Source: Kitasatospora sp. Root107
Lineage (GTDB): Bacteria; Actinomycetota; Actinomycetes; Streptomycetales; Streptomycetaceae
NCBI RefSeq assembly: GCF_001424875.1
Contig: NZ_LMCT01000004.1
Location: 27,000 to 90,999 of the forward strand
DNA: 64,000 nt
Reading direction: 5' to 3'
Shown: piece by piece, positions 15,598 through 23,038 of the stretch
Numbering within the stretch: position 1 is the first letter of the stretch
Layout of the letters: each line of letters begins with the position of its first letter
Program-made: the position numbers and the translations under genes
The notes under the pieces: generated by a model
Database searches by the model: none
Told to the model about the DNA's origin: nothing
Seen by the model: the letters and a program-made list of their open reading frames with translations, nothing else

Positions 15598-17190
15598 GTG
15601 AATAAAAAGATCGTCAGATTGTTCCGGGGTAGTGCCACGGCCGTGGTGGCAGCCGTACTGCTGGCCGGGTGCACGAGTTCCGCCACCCCCTCCGCCGACT
15701 CGGCCGGCTCGCCGACTCCGGTGGCCAGTGCGACCCCAAGCCCCACCCCGAAGCCGACGGGTGAGGCGGACCCGGCGCTGAAGCCGTTCTACGGCCAGCA
15801 GATCGCCTGGGCGGCCTGCGCGGACGACGCCGGGACCGAGAAGGTCGACGAGTCCGCGTTTCAGTGCGGAAAGCTGCGCGTTCCGCTGGACTACACGGCT
15901 CCCGCCGACGAGGCGATCGAGATCGCGCTGGCCCGCCGTCAGGCCGCCAAGCCCGACCAGCGGCTGGGCTCGCTGCTGGTGAACCCGGGCGGCCCGGGCA
16001 GCTCGGGGGTCGGGCATGTCCAGCACTCCTCGCTCTACCGGGAGGGCCCGCTGCGCGACCGCTTCGACCTGGTCGGCTTCGACCCGCGCGGGGTCGCCTC
16101 GAGCGCTCCGGTGCGCTGCCTGGACGACAAGGCGCAGGATGCCTGGGACTCCTCCGACGCCCGGAACGGCAGCCGCGGCAAGACGCTGGCGGACGGCTGC
16201 GCGGCCAACTCCGGCAAGCTGCTCGCCCACGTCGGCACCCGCGACGCCGCGCGGGACCTCGACGTCCTGCGGGCCGCCCTCGGCGAGCCGAAGCTCAACT
16301 ACCTCGGCTTCTCCTACGGCACCTACCTCGGCACCCGCTACGCCGAGCAGTTCCCGGAGAAGGTCGGCCGGGTGGTGCTGGACGGTGCCGTGGACCCGCT
16401 GACCACGACCTTCGACAGCACCGTGCTGCAGAGCATCAGCTTCGAGAAGTCGCTGCGGGCCTTCGCCGCCGACTGCGCCGGACAGGCACAGTGCACCCTC
16501 GGCAAGGACCCGGCCAAAGCGGCCGAGAAGCTGGCCAAGTTCCTCGACGGCCTCAAGGACGAACCGCTGACCACCTCCGACGGCCGCAAGCTGACCGCCT
16601 GGTCCGGCTGGACGGGAGTGCTCGCCGGGCTGTACGGCGACCAGTCCCGCTGGGAGAACCTGCGCAACTCGATCGGCTGGGCGATGGCCCGGGACAAGGG
16701 CGACTACCTGCTCGCACTGGCCGACAGCTACTACGGCCGGGAGGAGAACGGCACCCACGACAACGGGATGGACGCCTACGCGGCGATCCTCTGTGCCGAC
16801 CCGATGGCCGCGCCGCCGACCGACGCGCAGTTCCAGGCCGCGAAGCAGCAGCTGCACGATCAGGCCCCGCTGATCTCCGCGCACTTCGCCGACGAGGACC
16901 TGTTCGACCCGGACTGCCGGGCCTGGCCGTACCACCCCGTCGAGCAGCTCAAGCCGATCGGCCCGACCGGACCCGAGCCGATCCTGGTGGTCGGCTCCAC
17001 CGGCGACCCGGCCACCCCGTACGCCTGGGCGGAGAAGCTCAGCACCCTGCTGACCAACGGCGTGCTGCTCACCCGGGAGGGGGAGGGCCACACCGGCTAC
17101 GGCAAGAACACCTGCACCACCGACGCGGTGAACACCTTCCTGACCACGGGTCAGGCGCCGCCGAAGGGAACTCGCTGCGCAGGTCAGTGA
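15598..17190 (+). CDS. Secreted tripeptidyl aminopeptidase-type alpha/beta hydrolase (lipoprotein)
   Basis: A 530-residue member of the streptomycete tripeptidyl aminopeptidase (Tap/Slp) family, serine peptidases that remove tripeptides from the N-terminus of extracellular peptides. A lipoprotein signal with lipobox LLAGC is at about residue 25, then a Ser/Thr/Pro spacer. The alpha/beta hydrolase core has the oxyanion motif LLVNPGGPGSSG, the nucleophile elbow GFSYGTYLG (Ser at about 240), a late Asp near GSTGDPATPY and the His in GEGHTGYG. The C-terminal TAP-like domain contains a Cys pair. The start is GTG at 15598. A strong hairpin terminator follows at 17202. Confidence 0.9.
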   Translation: MNKKIVRLFRGSATAVVAAVLLAGCTSSATPSADSAGSPTPVASATPSPTPKPTGEADPALKPFYGQQIAWAACADDAGTEKVDESAFQCGKLRVPLDYTAPADEAIEIALARRQAAKPDQRLGSLLVNPGGPGSSGVGHVQHSSLYREGPLRDRFDLVGFDPRGVASSAPVRCLDDKAQDAWDSSDARNGSRGKTLADGCAANSGKLLAHVGTRDAARDLDVLRAALGEPKLNYLGFSYGTYLGTRYAEQFPEKVGRVVLDGAVDPLTTTFDSTVLQSISFEKSLRAFAADCAGQAQCTLGKDPAKAAEKLAKFLDGLKDEPLTTSDGRKLTAWSGWTGVLAGLYGDQSRWENLRNSIGWAMARDKGDYLLALADSYYGREENGTHDNGMDAYAAILCADPMAAPPTDAQFQAAKQQLHDQAPLISAHFADEDLFDPDCRAWPYHPVEQLKPIGPTGPEPILVVGSTGDPATPYAWAEKLSTLLTNGVLLTREGEGHTGYGKNTCTTDAVNTFLTTGQAPPKGTRCAGQ

Positions 17191-17201
17191 GGCGGGCTCG
17201 T

Positions 17202-17259
17202 CCTCCCCGGGACCGGGACCGGGACCGGGACCGGGGCCGGTGCCCCGGTCCCGGGGAGG
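17202..17259. terminator. Bidirectional terminator hairpin with hexamer repeats in the loop
   Basis: A perfect 16-bp GC-rich stem (17202-17217 with 17244-17259) separates the convergent peptidase and rhodanese genes. The 5' arm and loop contain about four tandem copies of GGGACC (17210-17236), giving several alternative pairings. There is no U tract, as is common in streptomycetes. Confidence 0.75.
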
Positions 17260-17267
17260 GCGAGGTG

Positions 17268-17594
17268 TCAGCTGGAGGCCAGCGGGAGGCCGGCCGAGGC
17301 CCAGTCCGCTATGCCCTCGCGGTACTTGCGGACGTTGGTGTAGCCGAGTGCGGTGAGGCGGTCGGCGACCTGGCCGCTGTTGGGGCAGCCCGGGTCGGAG
17401 CAGTAGGTGACGATCGCAGCGTCGCGGTCCGGCAGCAGCAGGGGCGCGAGCGCGTCCACGTCGGAGCGGACCAGGGCGACCGCGCCGGGCAGGTGCTGCG
17501 CGGCGTAGTACTCGCCGCCCAGGGTGTCGAGCACGGTGACCGAGCCGGCGTCGATCGCCGCCCGGAGGTCCTCGCGGGAGATGAGTGCGGTCAT
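17268..17594 (-). CDS. Rhodanese-like sulfurtransferase domain protein
   Basis: A 108-residue single-domain rhodanese. The active-site loop reads YCSDPGCPNS (Cys about 65), with the N-terminal VLDTLGGEYYAAQHLPGAV and the C-terminal GYTNVRKYREGIADWASAGLP signatures of the family. It probably carries a persulfide sulfur in the cytosol; the acceptor is unknown. The ATG follows GGAGG. It is divergent from a TetR regulator, and a perfect palindrome (17615-17628) lies 20 bp upstream of its start, so TetR repression is likely. Confidence 0.9.
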   Translation of the reverse strand: MTALISREDLRAAIDAGSVTVLDTLGGEYYAAQHLPGAVALVRSDVDALAPLLLPDRDAAIVTYCSDPGCPNSGQVADRLTALGYTNVRKYREGIADWASAGLPLASS

Positions 17595-17614
17595 ATGGCA
17601 GCCTCCAGAGAAAT

Positions 17615-17628
17615 CGGACTATAGTCCG
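17615..17628. promoter_or_regulatory. TetR operator candidate 1 (rhodanese/TetR divergent promoter)
   Basis: CGGACTATAGTCCG is a perfect 14-bp palindrome between the divergent rhodanese and TetR genes. The half-site pattern GGAC-N4-GTCC recurs 34 bp to the right. Very probably the site bound by the neighbouring TetR protein. Confidence 0.7.
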
Positions 17629-17631
17629 CCT

Positions 17632-18252
17632 GTGACTGGAGACATTACCGGACCGCAGTCCGGTTCCGCCATCCCCCTGGAACTGCTGCGCACGCCGCCG
17701 GTCAAGGAGCGGGCCGACGCAGCGCGTAACCGCGCTGCCGTACTCGACGCCGCCGCCCGGCTGTTCGCCGAGCACGGGGTGCAGGGGGTGTCGATGGACC
17801 AGGTCGCGGCTGCGGCCGGGGTCGGCAAGGGCACGCTGTTCCGCCGGTTCGGGGACAGGTCGGGGCTGGCGGTGGCGCTGCTCGACGCCCGTGAGCGGGA
17901 GCTCCAGCAGGCGATCCTGACCGGGCCGCCGCCGCTCGGGCCGGGCGCGCCGGACGCCGAGCGGCTGGCCGCCTTCGCCGACGCCTATCTCGGCTATCTG
18001 GTCGAGCACCTGGACCTGGTCCGGATGTCCGAGACCGCCGCGCCGGGCGCCAGGTACCGGATCGGCGCCTACCGGTTCTGGCACCGGCATCTGTCGCTGC
18101 TGCTGGCCGGTGCGCCCGACCCGGCGGCCGATGCGCACAGCCTGCTGGCAGCCCTCGGGGCGGAGCATGTCGCCGCGCTGCTCCCGGAGTTGGGCGAGGA
18201 GCGGGTGCGCGAAGCAGTGGCCCGGCTGGCAGCCCGGCTGGGGCCGGCCTGA
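17632..18252 (+). CDS. TetR-family transcriptional regulator
   Basis: A 206-residue TetR repressor. The DNA-binding domain is at residues about 25 to 75: RAAVLDAAARLFAEHGVQGVS, then MDQVAAAAGVGKGTLFRRFGDRSGL. The C-terminal ligand domain is helical. GTG at 17632 has no ribosome site and could be a leaderless start; a later start is possible because the first 20 residues are not conserved in the family. Two GGAC-N4-GTCC inverted repeats overlap its promoter and 5' end, so it most likely represses itself and the divergent rhodanese. The ligand is unknown. Confidence 0.88.
   Translation: MTGDITGPQSGSAIPLELLRTPPVKERADAARNRAAVLDAAARLFAEHGVQGVSMDQVAAAAGVGKGTLFRRFGDRSGLAVALLDARERELQQAILTGPPPLGPGAPDAERLAAFADAYLGYLVEHLDLVRMSETAAPGARYRIGAYRFWHRHLSLLLAGAPDPAADAHSLLAALGAEHVAALLPELGEERVREAVARLAARLGPA
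17647..17664. promoter_or_regulatory. TetR operator candidate 2, overlapping the tetR 5' end
   Basis: ACCGGACCGCAGTCCGGT is an inverted repeat with 7-bp perfect arms and the same GGAC-N4-GTCC core as the site at 17615-17628. It lies within the first codons of the TetR gene if the GTG at 17632 is used. Confidence 0.5.
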
Positions 18253-18257
18253 ACGAC

Positions 18258-18293
18258 GCACCGCCCGCCGGAGCGAACTCCGGCGGGCGGTGC
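18258..18293. terminator. Bidirectional terminator hairpin
   Basis: A perfect 16-bp stem (18258-18273 with 18278-18293) with the tetraloop CGAA lies between the convergent TetR and glycosyltransferase genes. Such a stable short-loop hairpin fits a terminator for both. Confidence 0.85.
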
Positions 18294-18313
18294 TGGGGTG
18301 GGCTGAGGGAGGG

Positions 18314-20581
18314 TCAGCCGGTGGTCAGGTCGTAGACCGTGGTGCCGCCGACCGTCTGGGCCGTGAAGGTGGCCGCGACCCAGGCGGAGATCTCGGACGA
18401 CTGGCTGGAGCCGCCCATGCTGCCGCCGCCCATCCCGCCTTCCGCGCCGCCCATGCCGCCCGCACCGCCGATGAAGTAGTGCACCTTGCCCTGCTGGACG
18501 TACTGCTTGAACGCGTCCAGGGTGAGCGAGGGGTCGGAGCCGTTGAAGCCGCCGAGGGCCATCACCGGTGCACCGGTGGCGAGTTGGTAGCTCGCCTGGT
18601 TCTGCGAGCCGACCGCTGCGGCGATCCAGGTGTACTGGTCGGCGTCCTGCTTCAGGAGCTTCGCCAGCTCGTCGCTGACCTGGGCGCCGTTGATCAGGCC
18701 GCCCATGCCACCACCGCCCGCGCCGCCGCCCATACCGCCGCGGCCGCCGGTCTCGCGGATGCCGCCCGCCGGGAGCTGCCCGCCGGGCTGGGCGCCGCCC
18801 TGGCCGCCGCCCTGCGGGAACGCCCCACCCGGGACCGCCCGGGCGCCGGGCGGCAGTTGGCCGCCGCCGGGGATGAGCATCATCCGACCGTCCTCGGCGC
18901 CGCCGGGGAGCCGCATGCCACCGGGGCCGCCCATCGCGCCCTCGACCCGGGGGCCGGCGGTCGGGATCGAGCCGGTGTGCGCGGTCGAGACGGTGTCCAC
19001 CGCGTACGCGGCCGGCCCGCCGAGCGCGGCGGCCAGCGCCACCACTCCGGCGGCCGCACCGATCCGTCCGGCCACCCGGGCGGGCAGCCGGGTGCCCGCG
19101 AGCAGGGCGACGGCGGCCAGCAGCCCGCCGATCAGGACCGCCCAGCGCAGCCACGGCACGAAGTCGGTGCTGCGCCCGAGCAGGACGTACCCCCAGACCG
19201 CGGTGCCGCCGACGGCGAGGCCGAGCAGCGCCGCGTACGGCAGCCGCCGGCGGGCCCGCCAGAGGCCGTCCACGCCCATGCCGACCAGCGCGGCCACCGC
19301 CGGGGCCAGCGCCACCGTGTAGTACTGGTGGAAGATGCCGGACATGTAACTGAAGGTCAGCGCGGTGCAGAGCAGCCAGCCGCCCCAGACCAGGAAGGCG
19401 GTCCTGGCACCGTCGGTGCGCGGGGCCCGGCGGGTGGCCCAGAGGCCGACCAGCAGCAGGAGCAGCGCGGCGGGCAGCAGCCAGGCGATCTGGCCGCCGA
19501 TGTCGCCGTCGAACAGCCGGGTGATGCCGGTCTCGCCCCAGCCGCCGCCCTGGCCGCCGCGGCCACCGCCGCCGCCGACGCTGCCGGTCTCCTCGCCGGT
19601 CAGCCGGCCGAAGCCGTTGTAGCCGAAGGTGACGGAGAGGAAGCTGTTGTCCTGCGAACCGCCGATGTAGGGCCGGGCGGAGGCCGGGGTGAGCTCGACG
19701 ATCGCCACCCACCAGCCCGCCGAGGCGATCATCGCCCCGGCGCCGTACAGGAGTTGGAGCACCCGTCGGCCGAGCCCGGTCGGTGCGACCAGCAGGTACA
19801 CCAGGGCGAAGGCGGGCAGCACCAGGAAGGCCTGCAGGGTCTTGGTGAGAAAGCCGAAGCCGAGCATCATGCCCACGAAGAGCATCCACCGGGCGCTCGC
19901 CGTCTCGGTGGCCCGCACCAGGCCGTAGGCGGCCAGCGTGAGCAGCAGCACCAGCAGCGCGTCCGGGTTGTTGAACCGGAACATCAGCGCGGCGACCGGC
20001 GTGAGGGCCAGCACCGCACCGGCCACCAGGCCGCCGAGCGGGGAGAACCGGCGGCGCACCGTGGCGTACACGGTGGCGACGGTGACCACGCCCATCAGGA
20101 CCTGTGGGGCCAGCAGGGCAAAGGAGTTGAGGCCGAAGATCCGGACCGAGAGGGCCATCGGCCAGAGCGACATCGGCGCCTTGTCGACGGTGATGAAGTT
20201 GGCCGCGTCCGAGGAGCCGTAGAAGAACGCCTTCCAGCTCTGCGAACCGGCCTGGACCGCGGCCGAGTAGAAGGAGTTGGCCCAGCCGGAGGAGCTCAGG
20301 TTCCAGAAGTAGAGCAGCGCGGTGGCCGCCAGCAGGCCGAGCAGTGCGGGGCGGGCCCAGGCCGGGTCGTCGGGGCGGCCGCGCCAGGCGCGGGTGGGCA
20401 GCGTCCGCAGTCGGCCGGCCCAGGAGGTCGGGCCCTTGGGGACGGCTGCCAGGAGCTCGACGGGTGGGAACAGTGGTTCGACCGTGGCCCGTGCCGGGGG
20501 CTCGGGGGTCTCCGGCGGCGGGTAGTTCGCAGCCTCGGGCCACGGTTCACTGGTGGGAGGAGGGGAACTGGTCGTGGTCAT
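18314..20581 (-). CDS. ArnT-like/PMT-family membrane glycosyltransferase (GT39/GT83 type)
   Basis: A 755-residue polytopic membrane protein that probably transfers a sugar from a polyprenyl-phosphate donor to an extracytoplasmic acceptor. It has a Pro-rich cytosolic N-terminus of about 75 residues, some 11 to 13 membrane segments, and the family's first-loop acidic site FITVDKAPMSLW (residues about 130 to 142). A Gly-rich loop (GSVGGGGGRGGQGGG) interrupts the middle, and the soluble tail after the last membrane segment has a long Gly/Met-rich section (GGRGGMGGG and similar) before a conserved end domain with GNTS-like VMALGGFNGSDPSLTLDAF. The tail is typical of actinobacterial paralogues. It converges on the TetR gene. 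Acceptor unknown. Confidence 0.85.
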   Translation of the reverse strand: MTTTSSPPPTSEPWPEAANYPPPETPEPPARATVEPLFPPVELLAAVPKGPTSWAGRLRTLPTRAWRGRPDDPAWARPALLGLLAATALLYFWNLSSSGWANSFYSAAVQAGSQSWKAFFYGSSDAANFITVDKAPMSLWPMALSVRIFGLNSFALLAPQVLMGVVTVATVYATVRRRFSPLGGLVAGAVLALTPVAALMFRFNNPDALLVLLLTLAAYGLVRATETASARWMLFVGMMLGFGFLTKTLQAFLVLPAFALVYLLVAPTGLGRRVLQLLYGAGAMIASAGWWVAIVELTPASARPYIGGSQDNSFLSVTFGYNGFGRLTGEETGSVGGGGGRGGQGGGWGETGITRLFDGDIGGQIAWLLPAALLLLLVGLWATRRAPRTDGARTAFLVWGGWLLCTALTFSYMSGIFHQYYTVALAPAVAALVGMGVDGLWRARRRLPYAALLGLAVGGTAVWGYVLLGRSTDFVPWLRWAVLIGGLLAAVALLAGTRLPARVAGRIGAAAGVVALAAALGGPAAYAVDTVSTAHTGSIPTAGPRVEGAMGGPGGMRLPGGAEDGRMMLIPGGGQLPPGARAVPGGAFPQGGGQGGAQPGGQLPAGGIRETGGRGGMGGGAGGGGMGGLINGAQVSDELAKLLKQDADQYTWIAAAVGSQNQASYQLATGAPVMALGGFNGSDPSLTLDAFKQYVQQGKVHYFIGGAGGMGGAEGGMGGGSMGGSSQSSEISAWVAATFTAQTVGGTTVYDLTTG

Positions 20582-20660
20582 GAGCGCTACGCTCTGCTGC
20601 CCCGCTGAGATTTTCGTGAAGCACAGCTGTGAGCACGGTCAGGAATTGACCGGAGCGTCG

Positions 20661-21779
20661 TCAGACCGGCTGAACGGGCGTCAGCTGCTTGCCGAGCCAC
20701 TCCAGCGCGGGCGGGATCTCCCTGGTCCAGGTGTGGAAGTTGTGGCCGCCGCTGTCGAGGGTGATGGTGGCCAGCCTGGTCGGCGCCTTGAAGGCGGCCA
20801 CCATCTTCTGGGTGGCCGGGTAGTTCTGCTCGTTGTAGCTGGTGGCCAGCAGCAGTGCGACGGTCGGCGGCGGCGTGTGCTTCAGCCGCCAGACCAGGTC
20901 GTTCTCCCGCTCCAGCTGCTCGTTGCCGCCGAAAAGGTCACCGGTGGTGACATCGGTCGGCGCGGCGTAGTAACCGGACAGCGAGATCGCGGTGCGGTAC
21001 GAATCCGGCCTGCGCAGCGCGAACTTGAGCGCGCAGTAGCCGCCGGTGGAGTTGCCGATCACCGCCCGCTGCTCCGGCTGGTCGGAGACCCGGTAGGAGG
21101 CCGCCACCGCCTTCGGCAGGTCCTCGGCGAAGTAGGTCTCCACCTGCGGTCCGTTCGGGATGTCGATGCACTCGGTGTCCCGGTTGCCGACCACGGTCGG
21201 ACGCATCATCACCAGCACGGTCGGCGGCAGCTTCCCGGCCTCGACCGCGGCCAACGCGGAGGTGGGGTACGCCATCAGCGAGATCAGCTTCTCCGCCGAC
21301 CCGGGGTACCCGGCCAGCACCAGGGCCATCGGGAACTTCCGTTCGGCGTACCCCGGTTGGAAGTACTGCGGGGGCAGGTAGACGTACGCGGAGCTGCTGA
21401 GTCCGGAGGACGCGCCCTTGATCTCGACCTGCTGGATCACACCCGCGCGCTCGCGGGCCGAGCCCTGCGATGAGTACACCTTCTGCTCGCCCCGGACCGC
21501 GACCGGCTTGCCGGGCTGCTGCTCGACCACCGTGCCGGGCTCGCCGTCGGAGCCGAGCAGGTCGCTCCAGCTGGTGTAGAAGCCGAAGTAGGAGTTGGCC
21601 ACCAGGCCCATCGCCACCAGCACGGTGACCTGGGTGGCCAGGAAGGCGCCGAGCCGGCCGGTCCAGGACTTCCACCCGGGTCCGGCCAGTTTCGGCCAGA
21701 GCGACAGGGTGGCGACGAAGGCGGCCGTCGCGAGCAGGACGGCGACGAGCTGGATCAGGTTTCCGGTCAGGCTGGGCAC
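20661..21779 (-). CDS. Membrane-anchored esterase of the esterase D/mycolyltransferase-like family
   Basis: A 372-residue protein with three N-terminal hydrophobic segments (residues about 5-25, 40-65) followed by an extracytoplasmic alpha/beta hydrolase. The nucleophile elbow is GNSTGGYCA (Ser about 245), with an Asp and the final His in SGGHNFHTW. The fold resembles FrmB/esterase D and the antigen 85 family, but organisms of this group have no mycolic acids, so the substrate is open. GTG at 21779 gives the first hydrophobic segment; a longer open frame has no membrane start. It is divergent from the LacI gene with 112 bp between. Confidence 0.8.
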   Translation of the reverse strand: MPSLTGNLIQLVAVLLATAAFVATLSLWPKLAGPGWKSWTGRLGAFLATQVTVLVAMGLVANSYFGFYTSWSDLLGSDGEPGTVVEQQPGKPVAVRGEQKVYSSQGSARERAGVIQQVEIKGASSGLSSSAYVYLPPQYFQPGYAERKFPMALVLAGYPGSAEKLISLMAYPTSALAAVEAGKLPPTVLVMMRPTVVGNRDTECIDIPNGPQVETYFAEDLPKAVAASYRVSDQPEQRAVIGNSTGGYCALKFALRRPDSYRTAISLSGYYAAPTDVTTGDLFGGNEQLERENDLVWRLKHTPPPTVALLLATSYNEQNYPATQKMVAAFKAPTRLATITLDSGGHNFHTWTREIPPALEWLGKQLTPVQPV

Positions 21780-21891
21780 TTGCTGATCGTAGATGAGAGA
21801 TTCCTGAGAGTCCGCCAGACCCCGCCTGTCACGCACCGGCTGGCGGCAGAGGGCCGGGGCGGCGCGCCGGTCCCGTGCTATAAACGGCCAC

Positions 21892-22908
21892 ATGAGCGAA
21901 GCCCTGGCCCGGCGGGCCGCCACGCTGGAGGATGTGGCCCGAGCTGCGGGTGTGTCCCGGTCCACGGTGTCCCGGGTCATCAACAACATCCGCAACGTCG
22001 ACCCCGAGTTGCAGCAGACCGTCCGCGACGCGGTGGCCGCCACCGGGTACGTCCCGAACGCCGCCGCGCGCGCCCTGGTGACCCGGCGGGCGGGTGCGGT
22101 GGCGCTGGTGATGTCCAGCTCGGCCGGGCAGGAGGAGATCTTCACTGACCCGTTCTTCGGACGGGTGGTGGGCGGGATGATCGGTGCGCTGCGCCCGCTC
22201 GGTGTGCACCCGGTGCTGATGCTGGCCGACGACCCGGCCGCCCGCGAACAGGTGCTCTCCTACCTGCGGCAGGGCAACGCGGACGGCGCGATGGTGGTCT
22301 CCACCCGGGCCGACGACTCGCTGCCGGGACGGCTGCTCGAAGCCGGGCTGCCCACCGTGCTGTTCGGCCGGCCGGCCGAGCCGCTGCCGGGGCAGCTGAG
22401 CTGGGTGGACCTGCGCAACGTCGAGGGCGGCAGGATGGCCGCCGAGCATCTGCGGGCCAGGGGCTGCCGACGGATCGTCACCATCGCGGGTCCGGCCGCG
22501 ATCTCCGCCGGAGCGGACCGGCTGGCCGGTGCCCGGGCGGTGCTCGGCGACATCCCGGCGGTCGAGGGCGACTTCGGCCAGGCCAGCGGGGCCCGGGCGA
22601 TGGAGCGGCTGCTGGCCGAACACCCGGACCTGGACGGGGTGTTCGCCGCCAACGACCTGATGGCGCGCGGCGCGGTCGCGGTGCTCACCGAGCACGGCCG
22701 ACGGGTGCCGGCGGACGTCGCGGTGATCGGCTTCGACGACAGCAGCGCCGCCACGGTCGGGCTGCCGCCGCTCACCACGGTGCGGCAGCCGGTGGAGGAG
22801 ATGGCGGCCGAGATGACCCGGATCCTGCTGGACCGGATCGCCGATCCGCTGTCCGGGCCAGGATCGGTGCTGTTCGATCCTGAGCTGGTGATCCGCGAAT
22901 CCGCCTGA
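21892..22908 (+). CDS. LacI-family transcriptional regulator
   Basis: A 338-residue LacI/GalR repressor. The DNA-binding headpiece is ATLEDVARAAGVSRSTVSRVINN (residues about 10 to 32) with the hinge helix NAAARALVTRRAG. The periplasmic-binding-like core runs to the end, with ANDLMARGAVAVL and VAVIGFDDSSAA. The effector should be a sugar or sugar-like compound. It is near a BAHD-like gene and a glucanase whose promoter contains a LacI-type GAGCGCTC palindrome, which could be a target. Start ATG at 21892. Confidence 0.9.
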   Translation: MSEALARRAATLEDVARAAGVSRSTVSRVINNIRNVDPELQQTVRDAVAATGYVPNAAARALVTRRAGAVALVMSSSAGQEEIFTDPFFGRVVGGMIGALRPLGVHPVLMLADDPAAREQVLSYLRQGNADGAMVVSTRADDSLPGRLLEAGLPTVLFGRPAEPLPGQLSWVDLRNVEGGRMAAEHLRARGCRRIVTIAGPAAISAGADRLAGARAVLGDIPAVEGDFGQASGARAMERLLAEHPDLDGVFAANDLMARGAVAVLTEHGRRVPADVAVIGFDDSSAATVGLPPLTTVRQPVEEMAAEMTRILLDRIADPLSGPGSVLFDPELVIRESA

Positions 22909-22989
22909 CCGGTGGCCGGGTTGCCCGGACTGCGGCCTGCTCGGCGTGCTCGGCCGGCGAAGGAAATTCGTACACCTCTCGAAGGATGA

Positions 22990-23027
22990 GTGGCACCGGT
23001 CTAGTCCACTATCGTTCCGGTAGCCAC
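22990..23027 (+). other. Inverted repeat in the leader of the BAHD-like gene
   Basis: GTGGCACCGG (22990-22999) can pair with CCGGTAGCCAC (23017-23027) with one bulged base. It ends 11 bp before the ATG and borders the GGGAGG ribosome site, so the folded RNA could mask translation initiation; alternatively it is an operator. Confidence 0.35.
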
Positions 23028-23038
23028 CGGGAGGCCCG

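Noticed and set aside
15487..20608. Several open frames of 800 to 920 codons opposite the peptidase, TetR and glycosyltransferase genes
   Set aside because: They are mirror frames of recognised genes with low-complexity translations and no start signals.
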